This document shows, one piece after another, positions 35,201 through 45,500 of a stretch of 64,000 nt of DNA (the first letter of the stretch is position 1; each line of letters begins with the position of its first letter). The position numbers and the translations under genes are program-made. The DNA is from Pedobacter sp. AJM (lineage in GTDB: Bacteria; Bacteroidota; Bacteroidia; Sphingobacteriales; Sphingobacteriaceae): NCBI RefSeq assembly GCF_002197755.1, contig NZ_NHOT01000009.1:1-64000 (forward strand), given 5' to 3'. Below the pieces are notes generated by a model, which was not told the origin of the DNA, did no database searches, and saw only the letters and a program-made list of their open reading frames with translations.

Positions 35201-35553
35201 AAGGTCAGTATGCAGAGCGTAATGGTGCATTATTACCTTGGAGAAATCAGTTTGATTTAAGATTAACGCAGGAAGTTTTCAAAAACTTTGGCAATACTAA
35301 AAACTCGTTCCAATTTACAGTTGATATCTTTAATGTAGGTAACTTATTAAACCGTAAGTGGGGTAATGTGAACTTTGCAAATAATGCTGCAATCTTAGTT
35401 CCTCAAAACGTATCATCAATCAATGCGACAACTAAACCAACATTTAGATTAGCGAATACTCAAGGTGATATTGTAAGAGAATCATTTGGTACTTCACAAA
35501 CCACCTCTTCAACCTATTACATGCAGTTTGGTGTACGTTATAACTTCAACTAG
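32209..35553 (+). CDS. Oar-like TonB-dependent outer-membrane receptor
   Basis: 1114 residues. Signal peptide (ends SNAQ), carboxypeptidase-regulatory-like domain (about 30-115, MTGTIRDAKGTLPGASV), a plug domain with SLPTITRSVNDLTRLTPQANG and TVDGANFNNQFG, and a long beta-barrel ending in YYMQFGVRYNFN. The layout is that of Myxococcus Oar and its Bacteroidota relatives, not SusC: there is no SusD partner. Substrate unknown; Oar-type receptors are tied to protein or signal export and uptake. The companion is a small lipoprotein 25 bp downstream. The codon usage is AT-rich, with many TTA and AAC codons, as in a highly expressed gene. Confidence 0.88.
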   Translation: MKKTLLLKIVVIVLAFVGFVSVSNAQVTTSSMTGTIRDAKGTLPGASVKATHTPTGTVYTVSTNNDGRFTIGGMRVGGPYTIEISFVGYRPEKQTEVYLKLGEPYLENVTLVDNSSTLAEVKVVGQSNNAIMNSNKSGANTVVTRQQIQSLPTITRSVNDLTRLTPQANGTSIGGGNYRSNNFTVDGANFNNQFGIGQNIPAGGSPISIDALEQISINVTPYDVRQSGFTGGSVTAVTRSGTNTFSGNAFYTMRNEDNQGKRIGESYRIPNLQKLDEKNYGFSLGGPIVKDKLFFFVNYEKKHTIEPGNNRIAATSSLPYNSGVSTVAPATSTDLDRLKSFLISRYGYDPGVYQGYSNISDNEKMFARLDWNISKNHRFSVRYNQVESKSPSSASTSVTGSGVTGNLGYGNVRSGSNTNAGLNFSNSNYYQAANLYSAVAELNSNFGSKITNVARATYSHQNDPRTSDSSPFPLVDILNNTQTGTSAGNVLTTFGYEPFTYGNLRDVKGFTYSDDLTLALGKHNITLGAQAEFSTTKNGFQRFGTGFYTFASYADFYNNARPLQYSVTYPLTSDGSQAFPSFKFAQYSAYLQDEFTISDRLKVTAGIRFEQATYPDVSEIRTHPLVAAQTFANGQKVDTGVLPDAKLTYSPRFGFNWDVLGDRSLQVRGGSGIFTGRVPFVWIVSQSGDAGLLQYTQVYSGASTPFFNPSSAPNLTTAAPAAGTSIPGTISSMATDLKFPQTWKSSLAIDFKLPGGIVATLEGIYGKDLNVAVAKNVNLQDPTNLTIAGYPDNRPFYGSSVNSRQVVNITGAGLPSTTGTSALNVVQMTNAKGGYNWQATAQLTKQFNSGLSAMIAYTRSDQRNFGDGSGDQLLNLWSIPYTSTNSNNPTLSYSQNLTPDRVIASISYRKEYIKNLATSFSLFYQGSQQGRYSYYYSADFNRDGQTNDLIYIPRDASEITFTNIPSGTTGYARAYSAQEQSDIFANYIENDPYLSKHKGQYAERNGALLPWRNQFDLRLTQEVFKNFGNTKNSFQFTVDIFNVGNLLNRKWGNVNFANNAAILVPQNVSSINATTKPTFRLANTQGDIVRESFGTSQTTSSTYYMQFGVRYNFN

Positions 35554-35578
35554 GCTGTAAAATTTTAAATTGATCAAA

Positions 35579-36166
35579 ATGAAAAATATATTATCAAAAG
35601 TTATGGTCGCTGCAAGTGTCATTGTTTTCTCAATGAGCGCTTGTAAAAAAGACCCTAACGCTGAAAAAGAAGTTTCAGGTACTGGAGCAACAACGATTGA
35701 GTTAGCTAAAGGCAATGCTATATCTGCGACCGGTACAGTTGGAACAAGTGTTGTAACTTTAAATTACATTGTTGGTGAAAAACTTTTCCCTGCTAAAGTA
35801 ATTCCAAAATTAACGGTGTATTATTTAACGAATACTCAAACAAGTGCATCTGCGGTAAGTAGTTCTGTAAGAACTCAGCTTTACTCAGCAACTAATGTTT
35901 CGCTTGCAGCAACAGCAACTCCGGTTACAGGTGCTCCAGTTGTAACGGCAATTGGTGCTTATGGTAATGCTAATAACATTACTTGGGGGCTTACCTACAC
36001 ATTTAAATTAGGTGATATAGGGAAAGGTTTATTTACAGTAAGTAATAACGTTGCGTCTCAATCAAGAGGTACAAGTATTATTATTGTAGCTCAGGATGCA
36101 TCAAATACAACCCTTGCAGAGTATACTTTCGCTCTTTCTGAATTTGGATTAAGAGCTGCTTTGTAA
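35579..36166 (+). CDS. Small hypothetical lipoprotein paired with the Oar-like receptor
   Basis: 195 residues from the ATG at 35579 (a TTG nine bases earlier is less likely). Signal peptide with lipobox SMSAC followed by KKDPN. The mature part is rich in Thr, Ser and Ala and predicted as beta strands, with no family I recognise. Location 25 bp after the receptor and a shared terminator indicate a two-gene transcript, so it may be a surface partner of the receptor, as SusD is for SusC. That role is inference. Confidence 0.75.
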   Translation: MKNILSKVMVAASVIVFSMSACKKDPNAEKEVSGTGATTIELAKGNAISATGTVGTSVVTLNYIVGEKLFPAKVIPKLTVYYLTNTQTSASAVSSSVRTQLYSATNVSLAATATPVTGAPVVTAIGAYGNANNITWGLTYTFKLGDIGKGLFTVSNNVASQSRGTSIIIVAQDASNTTLAEYTFALSEFGLRAAL

Positions 36167-36229
36167 GTTTAAATATTTAAAGCCCTAACTGCCTAGAGCA
36201 CTGAAAAAGTCTCTATTAAAATATGGGAG

Positions 36230-36266
36230 AAAAAGGAGTAGGAATTAATCATTTCTGCTCCTTTTT
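36230..36266 (+). terminator. Intrinsic terminator after the receptor/lipoprotein operon
   Basis: Stem AAAAAGGAGTAGGAAT / ATTTCTGCTCCTTTTT, 16 bp with two G-T pairs and a short loop, ending in a T-run. Confidence 0.8.
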
Positions 36267-36312
36267 TGTATCTTAAAGTATTTCAGTGATACCTTAATGA
36301 TATCCAAATTAA

Positions 36313-36336
36313 AAAAGCTTCCAGAAGGAAGCTTTT
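36313..36336 (-). terminator. Intrinsic terminator after the S1/P1 nuclease
   Basis: AAAAGCTTCC-AGAA-GGAAGCTTTT, 10-bp stem; on the minus strand followed by a T-rich stretch. Confidence 0.75.
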
Positions 36337-36352
36337 AGGTTAATATAGTGTT

Positions 36353-37147
36353 CTATTTATAGCTAACTCCATTTTTAAACAGTTCATTCAATACCCCAGC
36401 CAAACGGATCCCGCCCATCTCTATTCTTTTATTTGCAATAGCAATATGCGATTGGTAATAAGCATCGTCTAATTTATTATTTTTCTCCACTTCCTGATAA
36501 AGCTTAGAACTGATTTTGTAACTTTCAAATAACCAGTCGGTAGGGGTGGCCCTTTGCCATTTTCTTATTCTGGATTTACCCACATCATCTTTTGCCACAA
36601 GCTGTGTCATGCTAAGCCCCTGGTGATCTAATAACCGACTATCCCAAAGGGAATGAAGGTTAGTTCCTTTTCCATCAAACTGCACCTGGATGGTATTACC
36701 ACCTTTATCTTCGGCACGGCTCACATGCATGGGCTGATGGGCATCTCCAACTAAATGCACAATGAATTTTAAAGCAATTATTTTTTGATCTTTAGTGGCG
36801 TTTGGATTTTTGATGACAGATTCATTCAATGTCAGCGCTGTCAACAAGTTTTCATTTTTTAAGCTTTCAATAGCGTCTTTGAATTTTCGACGGCTTAAAC
36901 CCAATGGAAGATTCACAAAATGCCATCCGGCTGTATTCTTGTATTCTGGTTGATTGCGAACCTCGTCAGCCCAGGAGGCAACATCTGCTAATGTTTCTTG
37001 GCCAAGCAGTTCTTTAACAGCTTGCTTAGCCCCATCATTCAGGTGTTTTTCTGCAATGGAAGCTACAGTTTTGTGTCCGAAAAATCCCCAGGAGCTCAAA
37101 AAGATGGCTGTACATATCAGTACGCATCCAACAATTATTCTTTTCAT
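36353..37147 (-). CDS. S1/P1 nuclease, secreted
   Basis: 264 residues. Signal peptide cleaved before Trp20, giving the mature N-terminus WGFFGH, where the terminal tryptophan and His25 are zinc ligands in the S1/P1 family. Other ligand motifs follow: ASWADEVR, HFVNLP, HLVGDAHQPMHV and NLHSLWDSRLL. These trinuclear-zinc enzymes cut single-stranded DNA and RNA and release 5'-nucleotides in the periplasm or outside. Size and motifs are complete. Monocistronic with its own terminator. Confidence 0.93.
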   Translation of the reverse strand: MKRIIVGCVLICTAIFLSSWGFFGHKTVASIAEKHLNDGAKQAVKELLGQETLADVASWADEVRNQPEYKNTAGWHFVNLPLGLSRRKFKDAIESLKNENLLTALTLNESVIKNPNATKDQKIIALKFIVHLVGDAHQPMHVSRAEDKGGNTIQVQFDGKGTNLHSLWDSRLLDHQGLSMTQLVAKDDVGKSRIRKWQRATPTDWLFESYKISSKLYQEVEKNNKLDDAYYQSHIAIANKRIEMGGIRLAGVLNELFKNGVSYK

Positions 37148-37220
37148 GCTACGAAGATATTAATCTGTACCGACGGGTTTTTCCTGACTTAGAAATATTA
37201 CAATTCTCCTCCAATAAAAA

Positions 37221-37249
37221 ATAGGCTTTGGGTTTTATCCAAAGCCTAT
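37221..37249 (-). terminator. Intrinsic terminator after purM
   Basis: ATAGGCTTTGG / CCAAAGCCTAT, 11-bp perfect stem with a 7-nt loop, followed on the minus strand by TTTTTATTGG. Confidence 0.85.
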
Positions 37250-37270
37250 CCGATATTTAAATGTAAAATC

Positions 37271-38452
37271 TTAATGATAAATAAAAGTCCCCTTGTCGCT
37301 TTCGATGGTTACCTGTTTCCGGTCACCTTTTTCTACACGGCCGATCACCTGTGCATCAATGTTAAAGCTTTTTGAGATCTCGATAATACTTTCAGCAATC
37401 TCTTGTGGTACATAAAGCTCCATGCGGTGGCCCATATTAAATACCTTATACATTTCCTTCCAATCTGTGCCTGATTGTTCCTGTATCAGTTTAAATAGCG
37501 GCGGAACAGGGAACAGGTTATTCTTGATGACATGGATATCCTCATTGATGAAGTGTAATACTTTGGTCTGTGCACCACCACTGCAATGAACGATACCATT
37601 AATTTGTTGGCGATGTTTGGCTAATATTTTTTTAATCACCGGCGCATACGTACGGGTAGGGGATAAAACCAGCTTTCCTACGGTAATTTTACCAAAACCT
37701 TCAATTTCGATTTCATCCGTTAATTTCTTTTGACCAGAGAAGATCAAATCAAAGGGTACCGCTGGGTCAAAGCTTTCCGGATAATTGTCTGCTACTGATT
37801 TCTCAAAAACATCGTGACGGGCAGAGGTTAATCCGTTTGATCCCATTCCACCATTGTATTCCGTTTCGTAGGTGGCTTGTCCGGATGAAGCCAAAGCCAC
37901 GATAATATCTCCAGCTTTAATGTTGTCATCGCTGATCACCTCGTCACGTTTCATCCTGCAGGTAACGGTAGAATCTACAATAATGGTTCTGACCAGGTCG
38001 CCAACATCAGCTGTTTCGCCACCTGTTGAGTAGATGGAAATTCCCTGCCCGCGGAGATCAGCCAGAATTTCTTCAGTTCCGTTAATCACCGCAGCAATCA
38101 AGTCTCCTGGAATTAGATTTTTATTCCTTCCGATGGTTGAAGACAAAAGGATATTATCTGTAGCACCCACACAAATCAGGTCGTCAAGATTCATGATAAT
38201 GGCATCCTGAGCAATACCTTTCCAGACTGACATATCACCTGTTTCTTTCCAGTAAACATAAGCCAGTGATGATTTCGTACCTGCACCATCTGCATGCATG
38301 ATATTGCAGAAAGCCTCATCACCACCTAAAATATCAGGAATGATTTTGCAGAATGCTTTTGGGAAAATTCCTTTGTCGATATTTTTGATGGCATTATGCA
38401 CATCTTCTTTTGAGGCAGAAACGCCGCGCTGATTGTACCTGTTATCACTCAT
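37271..38452 (-). CDS. purM: Phosphoribosylformylglycinamidine cyclo-ligase (AIR synthetase)
   Basis: 393 residues, longer than the 345 of E. coli PurM but typical of the Bacteroidota form. Early motif IMHADGAGTKSSLAYVYW corresponds to the conserved DGVGTK region; DDLICVGA, STGGETADVGD and GGAQTKVLHF follow in the AIRS order. It closes FGAM to aminoimidazole ribotide, step 5 of purine synthesis. purL, the preceding enzyme, is at 42566-46225 on the same strand but with unrelated genes between. The N-terminal half diverges enough from E. coli PurM that the call rests on overall pattern. Confidence 0.88.
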   Translation of the reverse strand: MSDNRYNQRGVSASKEDVHNAIKNIDKGIFPKAFCKIIPDILGGDEAFCNIMHADGAGTKSSLAYVYWKETGDMSVWKGIAQDAIIMNLDDLICVGATDNILLSSTIGRNKNLIPGDLIAAVINGTEEILADLRGQGISIYSTGGETADVGDLVRTIIVDSTVTCRMKRDEVISDDNIKAGDIIVALASSGQATYETEYNGGMGSNGLTSARHDVFEKSVADNYPESFDPAVPFDLIFSGQKKLTDEIEIEGFGKITVGKLVLSPTRTYAPVIKKILAKHRQQINGIVHCSGGAQTKVLHFINEDIHVIKNNLFPVPPLFKLIQEQSGTDWKEMYKVFNMGHRMELYVPQEIAESIIEISKSFNIDAQVIGRVEKGDRKQVTIESDKGTFIYH

Positions 38453-39127
38453 GTTGCGGCAAAGATAGTTTTTTAAGGTGGAAGGTAAAAGGGTAGAAGA
38501 TAGAAAGTCTGAAGTCGGGCGTCAGAGGTCTGGAGTTAATAGATCAAATATCGGTGTGGAGTAGAGGCTTTTACCTGCACGGCTTTTCTTAACAATATAA
38601 TTGAAAAAGGTTTTGGAAGTGAAAGGTAGTTTTTCATAGGAGCCTGCAGCCCCGCTTTTCCGCCTGCCGTTTTAAATGTCGTGTATTAAAAACTGTCGGT
38701 TAAAACAGCTTCCGTACAATCGGGCTTAGTTTACCGGGGTTCGTTCATTGTGACGATTTTTTCCCTGCCCTGGCCTATGTTAAATAAACCTGATTGTATG
38801 GATGCTGTAAACAACGAATATTAAAAAAGATGGTGAAAAATTTACAGCAGAAAGGAAAGCAGGACTGTTTTAACGGATGAGCACAGGTATTGCTTTCCAA
38901 AAAAAACTTTACCAACGTAAACCACTTTTCAATCAGCTTCTAAACCAAGTTCAGGAGGACGTTATAATGTGGGATAACAGTAACCAGTTTTAATAATTAA
39001 TCGATTAATTAGTTTACAGTTTACTTGCAAAGGCAACCAATCACCAACGAACCAATGATTAATGATCTAATAAAAAAGGGCGTAAAGTTTTCACCTTACG
39101 CCCTATACCTTTTAGCTTATGCCTTTC
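38453..39127. other. Intergenic region of ~675 bp
   Basis: Contains a purine-rich degenerate run (about 38475-38545, AGAAAGTCTGAAGTC-type words) and otherwise no feature I can name. No coding frame with family signature. The glutamine synthetase terminator is at its right end. Confidence 0.55.
39077..39104 (-). terminator. Intrinsic terminator after glutamine synthetase III
   Basis: AGGGCGTAA / TTACGCCCT, 9-bp stem, 10-nt loop, followed on the minus strand by a run of six Ts. Confidence 0.85.
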
Positions 39128-41302
39128 TTATTTCATGAATAATAATTCTCTGAATTTTGGTAAAGGCCAAACACTATCATCAACAATCTGCTCCAATTTA
39201 TCTGCATGGTAACGGATCGTATCAAAGTAAGACTTCACTTTTTCATCGTAAGCAATTGCTTTCTCACGTGTATCTTCGATTTTGTTGGTTACTTTACGCT
39301 CTTCCAACATGGCATCGATATTGGTTTTGACGATATCTAAATGCTCAGATAGTTTTTTTACAATATCAAGAGAAGATTTGCTTTCAATACCCAAGTCTTT
39401 CAATCCTTTTACATTCTCGATTAATGAGTTCTGGTAAGCAATTGCAGCCGGAATAATGGCCGTATTGGCTACTTCACCCATTACACGGGCTTCAATCTGT
39501 AATTTTTTGTAGAAATTCTCTAACATGATTTCATGACGGGCATGAATCTCACGGGCGCTGTAAATACCTGTTGTAGCAAATAATTCAGCAGATTTTTCCG
39601 TTAAATAAGCATCAAGGGCTTTAGGCGTCGTTTTGATGTTTGATAAACCGCGTGTTGCCGCTTCATCTTCCCACTCCTGGCTATAACCATTTCCTTCAAA
39701 ACGGATAGCTTTAGATTCTTTGATATATTTTTTAATTACTGTTAATAAAGCGATATCTTTTTTATCCCCTTTTTTGATCAGTTTATCTACTTCCACTTTG
39801 AATTTGGTTAACTGCTCAGCCATGATTGCATTTAAAATCGTCATTGGTGCTGAAGAGTTAGCCGAAGAACCTACTGCCCTTAACTCAAATTTATTTCCTG
39901 TAAAGGCAAAAGGAGAGGTACGGTTACGGTCAGTATTATCCAATAAAATTTGTGGAATTTTAGGGATACCTAACCAAAGGGCATTATCTTCTTTGATTTT
40001 TTTGCTGATGCGTGAGTGCTCAATTTCATCTAACACATCGTTCAGTTGCGAACCCAGGAAGATGGAAATGATTGCCGGTGGTGCTTCGTTAGCACCTAAA
40101 CGGTGATCATTACTTACTGATGCAATACTGGCACGTAATAAATCAGCATGCTCGCTAACGGCTTTGATGGTATTCACAAAGAAAGCCAGGAACATTAAAT
40201 TATTTTTAGGCGTTTTACCTGGTGCCAATAAGTTTTTACCGGTATCTGTAATTAACGACCAGTTATTATGTTTACCTGAACCGTTGATTCCTGCATATGG
40301 TTTTTCATGTAATAAAACACGGAAATGGTGACGGCGGGCCACTTTTTCCATCAAATCCATTAACAACTGATTGTGGTCAATCGCTAAATTGATTTCCTCA
40401 TAAATAGGCGCACATTCAAATTGAGATGGTGCCACTTCATTGTGACGGGTTTTTAACGGAATACCTAATTTTAAAGCTTCATTTTCGAAGTCAACCATAT
40501 ACGTGAATACACGCTCAGGAATTGATCCGAAATAGTGATCTTCTAATTGCTGACCTTTGGCAGACATGTGTCCGAATAAAGCACGGCCGGTTAACAATAA
40601 ATCCGGACGGGCGTTGAATAAAGACTCATCAACCAGGAAATATTCTTGTTCGATACCTAAAGATGCATTCACTTTAGTAATGCTTTTATCGAAATATTGG
40701 CAAACATCTACAGCTGCTTTATCAAGTGCTGCTAATGCTTTTAATAATGGTGCTTTATAATCTAATGCTTCACCGGTATAGGATACAAAAACAGTTGGGA
40801 TACAAAGTGTTTTACCTGCTTTGCTTTCCATAATGAAGGCTGGAGAAGAAGGATCCCATGCGGTATAACCACGTGCTTCGAAAGTATTACGGATACCGCC
40901 GTTAGGGAAACTGGATGCATCAGGCTCTTGCTGAACCAATGCACTACCGGCAAATTTTTCGATAGCACCATCGCCACTTGGCTCAAAAAATGAATCATGC
41001 TTTTCTGCTGTTGTACCGGTTAGTGGTTGAAACCAGTGCGTGTAATGCGTTGCACCAGCACTCATTGCCCAAGCTTTCATGGCCGTAGCAATCTGGTTAG
41101 CATCGTCAGAATTAATTAACTCGCCCTGGTTAATGGATGAGATTAATTTTTCATACACGTCCTTAGATAAGAAATCTCTCATTTTTTTCTTATCAAATAC
41201 ATTAGCGCCAAAAAAATCAGAAATTTTTGAAGATGGTGATTTAACTTCTGGTGAAATTCTGTTTTGAGCCTCTTTTAATGCGATGGTTCTTAAGCTTTTC
41301 AT
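39128..41302 (-). CDS. glnN: Glutamine synthetase type III
   Basis: 724 residues, the size of GSIII and far longer than GSI (about 450). The N-terminal FFGANVFDKKKMRDFL segment is specific to GSIII. Catalytic-core motifs are visible: GIEQEYFLVDE, RHNEVAPSQFECAPIYEE, GINGSGKHNNWSL and NRTSPFAFTGNKFELRAVGSS. It forms glutamine from glutamate and ammonia as a dodecamer; in Bacteroidota it is often the main enzyme. It stands alone, with no glnB or amtB next to it. Upstream 200 bp are AT-rich without a clear promoter match. Confidence 0.95.
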   Translation of the reverse strand: MKSLRTIALKEAQNRISPEVKSPSSKISDFFGANVFDKKKMRDFLSKDVYEKLISSINQGELINSDDANQIATAMKAWAMSAGATHYTHWFQPLTGTTAEKHDSFFEPSGDGAIEKFAGSALVQQEPDASSFPNGGIRNTFEARGYTAWDPSSPAFIMESKAGKTLCIPTVFVSYTGEALDYKAPLLKALAALDKAAVDVCQYFDKSITKVNASLGIEQEYFLVDESLFNARPDLLLTGRALFGHMSAKGQQLEDHYFGSIPERVFTYMVDFENEALKLGIPLKTRHNEVAPSQFECAPIYEEINLAIDHNQLLMDLMEKVARRHHFRVLLHEKPYAGINGSGKHNNWSLITDTGKNLLAPGKTPKNNLMFLAFFVNTIKAVSEHADLLRASIASVSNDHRLGANEAPPAIISIFLGSQLNDVLDEIEHSRISKKIKEDNALWLGIPKIPQILLDNTDRNRTSPFAFTGNKFELRAVGSSANSSAPMTILNAIMAEQLTKFKVEVDKLIKKGDKKDIALLTVIKKYIKESKAIRFEGNGYSQEWEDEAATRGLSNIKTTPKALDAYLTEKSAELFATTGIYSAREIHARHEIMLENFYKKLQIEARVMGEVANTAIIPAAIAYQNSLIENVKGLKDLGIESKSSLDIVKKLSEHLDIVKTNIDAMLEERKVTNKIEDTREKAIAYDEKVKSYFDTIRYHADKLEQIVDDSVWPLPKFRELLFMK

Positions 41303-41504
41303 TAATTTGTTATGTTTTTTGTCAAAAATAGGATATTTTATTAATTTTTATAAAACAATCGCAAGAAATATATGAATTTTATTGAATATGAAATAAAAAA
41401 ATGTTTCAGCGACCAAAAATTTCATTTTTGGTAAAGAAAGCAGATTTTTTAACTGTTTTATGGAATTGTTGATTTTGCTACATCATGCTTAAAACTAAAA
41501 AGCT

Positions 41505-42338
41505 ATGTTCAATTCATCAATCAATGTGTACAAAACCGAGTGGCTCGATCTTGTATTTGCTAACCGCAACAAAACTTATGGCGCCTATGAATTAAGGTCT
41601 AAATCTGCTAAGATCATGACTAAAGCCCTGCTGGTGTCTGCAGGTTTATTTCTTTTTGCCGGCTTTGCGCCTTTAGTTTACAGCAAAATGTTTCCTTCTG
41701 TCGTTGAAGTTGCTGATGCTCCAAAGGTAGTGGAACTGGATAATGTGATCCACCAGATGAAAAAGACTGAACCTGAAAAAGAGGCTGAGCCTGTAAAATC
41801 AGATCCGGTGAAAGTGAAAACCGTAGCGGTATCCTCTAAAATTGTGGTTGTAGACAAAAAAGAACTTCCTGAACCGCCCAGTATTAAAGACATGCAGGAT
41901 GCTGTAATCAGTGATAAAACCCAGGCGGGTGAAGTTAAGCCAAACCTGGTCGTCAATACTGCTGTAGCCACTGGTAACGGTGATGGATTGGCTAAAGGAG
42001 ATAATGGCGATTCGAATGCAATTATAGAGGGCATGGGTGTGGATGAATATCCAGAATTTACAGGCGGAATGAAGGCCTTTGCAAAATATATGGAGCGCAA
42101 TTTACGCTATCCTTCCCAGGCACAGGAAGATGGCATTCAAGGTAAGGTATTTGTCAGTTTTGTTGTGGAAAGGGATGGTTCGATCACTGATGTTAAAGTA
42201 TTAAGAGGCATAGGTTATGGCTGCGATGAGGAAGCCATGAAAGTGATTAAAAAATCCCCACTCTGGAAACCCGGAAAAAATAAAGGAATTCCGGTAAGGG
42301 TAAGGTATAATATGCCGATTAATTTTAATTTGATGTAG
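41505..42338 (+). CDS. Energy transducer TonB
   Basis: 277 residues. One membrane segment (about 38-60, ALLVSAGLFLFAGFAPLVY) after a cytoplasmic stretch with NKTYGAYELRS, typical of Bacteroidota TonB. A Lys/Pro/Glu-rich linker spans the periplasm, and a C-terminal TonB domain (about 190-277, RYPSQAQEDGIQGKVFVSFVV ... VRYNMPINF) contacts receptor TonB boxes. It couples the proton motive force to outer-membrane receptors such as those at 25431, 32209 and 60435. No exbB or exbD is adjacent. Confidence 0.9.
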   Translation: MFNSSINVYKTEWLDLVFANRNKTYGAYELRSKSAKIMTKALLVSAGLFLFAGFAPLVYSKMFPSVVEVADAPKVVELDNVIHQMKKTEPEKEAEPVKSDPVKVKTVAVSSKIVVVDKKELPEPPSIKDMQDAVISDKTQAGEVKPNLVVNTAVATGNGDGLAKGDNGDSNAIIEGMGVDEYPEFTGGMKAFAKYMERNLRYPSQAQEDGIQGKVFVSFVVERDGSITDVKVLRGIGYGCDEEAMKVIKKSPLWKPGKNKGIPVRVRYNMPINFNLM

Positions 42339-42493
42339 CAGGAAGGGTTAGGTGGGGCGTTGGTTAATGGTGTAGACGGTTAGTTGGGAAGATGTTGGAT
42401 TTAATGGAATGTTTGTCTTCCTTAACTTGATTCAGGATAATGCAATACGAAAATATCGCCAATTGCACATTTAAAAATGGTGTGAAGATAACA

Positions 42494-42520
42494 AAAGGCT
42501 TGAGTAAAACTCAAGCCTTT
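42494..42520 (-). terminator. Intrinsic terminator after purL
   Basis: AAAGGCTTGAGT-AAA-ACTCAAGCCTTT, 12-bp perfect stem, 46 bp beyond the purL stop; T/A-rich flanks on both strands so it may also stop tonB transcription. Confidence 0.85.
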
Positions 42521-42565
42521 GTCATGTTATTTCAATCTATTTAAAGTGATGTAGCAATTAAGCCT

Positions 42566-45500
42566 CTAATTTTCTTCTACCCATTTTCTGGCATTTACAA
42601 ATGCTTCGATCCAAGGCGATACTTCATCTTTTCTGCCGGCAGGGTAGTTGGCCCAGTGCCATTGGAATAAGGAACGCTCAATGTGTGGCATCATGACCAA
42701 ATGGCGGCCAGTTTCGTCACACATCATCGCCGTATTATAATCAGAACCATTCGGACTTGCAGGATAACCTTCGTAAGCATATTTGGCCACGATTTTATAC
42801 TGATCTTCGGCATATGGTAATGAGAATCTTCCTTCTCCATGTGATACCCAAACACCTAACGTACTACCGGCCAGGGTAGAAAGCATTACTGAATTATTTT
42901 CCTGTAAGGTTAGTGAAGTGAAAATACTTTCGTGCTTGCCACTCTTGTTATGCAGCATTTTTGGTTTGTCTTCATGCTGCTTGTTAATCAGACCCAGTTC
43001 TATAAATAACTGACAGCCATTACAGATACCTACAGATAAAGTATCGGGGCGGGCAAAGAATTTCTCTAAAGCCACTCTTGCTTTTTCATTGTATAAAAAG
43101 GCACCAGCCCAGCCTTTGGCTGATCCTAAAACATCAGAGTTGGAGAAACCACCAACGGCACCGATAAATTGAATATCTTCCAGGGTTTCGCGACCTGTGA
43201 TTAAGTCGGTCATGTGTACATCTTTCACGTCAAAGCCTGCCAGATACATGGCGTTCGCCAGTTCACGCTCAGAGTTACTTCCTTTTTCACGGATAATCGC
43301 GGCTTTAGGACGAGGTTTTGAAGCATCAATAGCCGGTTTTTTTCCGTCAAACTGTGGCGGGAAATTATATTTTAATACCTGATTCTTATAATTGTCGTAA
43401 CGTTCTTTTGCTAATCCGTTACCGGTTTGCTTGCTGTCTAATAAGTATGATGTTTTAAACCAGACATCACGTAAATGATTGATTTCAAAATTGAAATGAT
43501 CTGTTCCATTCTTCACCTCAAGAGCAGCTGAAGATGTGACCTTTCCAATTTTGTGAAAATTAACACCGGCATGGGTTAACGTATCTTCTACTGATGCGTC
43601 GGCCTGGAAAACCAGGGCAATATTTTCAGCAAATAATAATTTAACAATATCTTTTTCACCTAAGGCAGAAAGATCAATTGATGCACCTAAATCACGATCA
43701 GCAAAACACATTTCCAGTAAGGTTGTAATTAAACCACCGCTACCGATATCATGTCCGGCCTGAATTTTATCTTCTTTTATTAACTGTTGTATCGTGTTGA
43801 ATGCTTTTGAGAACAGATCCGCATCTTTAACATCAGGTGTTTCCGTTCCGATTTTATTTAGAATCTGTGCAAAAGATGAACCACCTAATTTATAGGTATC
43901 GTTTGAAAGATTGATGTAATAGATCGAACCACGGTTTTTTTGCAATACAGGCTCTATTACTTTCGTAATATCATTACAATTGGCACCTGCAGAAATAATC
44001 ACCGTTCCGGGGGCAATCACATCGCCATCTTTATATTTCTGTTTCATGGAAAGCGAATCTTTTCCGGTTGGGATGTTGATGCCTAAACCAATCGCAAAAT
44101 CAGAACAGGCTTTAACAGCAGCATATAAACGGGCATCTTCACCTTCATTTTTACAGGCCCACATCCAGTTTGCGGAAAGTGAAACGCTTTTCAGTCCGTC
44201 TTTTAATGGTGCCCAAACAATATTGGATAAAGATTCGGCAATGGCATTGCGGCTGCCGGCTGCCGGATCAATCAGAGCAGAAAGTGGTGAATGGCCTACT
44301 GAAGTGGCAATGCCTTCTTTTCCCTGAAAATCAAGTGCCATTACGCCACAGTTATTCAATGGCAACTGCAATGGACCAGCAGTTTGCTGTTTGGCTACGC
44401 GGCCACCCACACAACGGTCAACCTTATTGGTTAACCAGTCTTTTGATGCCACAGCCTCAAGTTGTAAAACCTGCTCTAAATAAGTATGAAGTTCTGCCTG
44501 ATCATAAGTTACGGCTTCATATTTGCGGTCGATGGTTTGATCATCCATCACAATTTTCGGCGAGCTACCAAACATGTCTTTCAATTCTAAATCCATCGGC
44601 TTAATGCCCGAAGTTTCAGATTTGAAAGTAAAGCGATGATCGCCGGTGACCTTACCAACGGTATACATCGGTGAGCGTTCGCGATCAGCAATTTTTTGTA
44701 AAGTTTCGATGTGTTCGTTGCCAATTACCAATCCCATTCTTTCCTGAGATTCGTTACCGATAATTTCCTTTGCCGAAAGGGTAGGATCGCCAACAGGTAA
44801 TTTATCCAGATTGATTAATCCACCTGTTTCTTCTACCAGTTCTGATAAACAGTTTAGGTGGCCTCCTGCACCATGGTCATGAATAGAGATGATTGAGTTG
44901 TGTTCGCTCTCGACCATGCCCCGAACGGCGTTGGCAGCACGTTTTTGCATTTCCGGATTTGATCTTTGAATCGCATTGAGTTCAATACCCGATCCGTGTT
45001 GACCAGTATCAGCCGATGAAACTGCTGCACCACCCATGCCGATTCTATAATTTTCACCACCCAGGATCACAATGTTATCACCTTCCTGTGGTTTCAGTTT
45101 TTGCGCCTGACTGGCTTTGCCGTAACCAATACCTCCGGCAAGCATGATCACTTTATCGAAACCTAATTTGCGGGCGTCCTCTTCGTGTTCAAAGGTTAAA
45201 ACCGAACCTGTAATGAGTGGCTGGCCAAATTTATTTCCAAAATCTGTAGCGCCGTTTGATGCTTTAATCAGAATATCCATTGGGGTTTGATACAGCCAAG
45301 CTCTTTCTTCCACACCTTTTTCCCAGGGACGGTTTTCTTCCAACCTGGAAAGTGCCGTCATGTAAACTGCGGTTCCGGCTAAAGGTAAAGAGCCTTGTCC
45401 GCCAGCTAAACGATCTCTGATTTCGCCACCAGAACCTGTTGCCGCACCATTAAAAGGTTCAACAGTGGTTGGGAAGTTATGTGTTTCTGCTTTTAATGAA

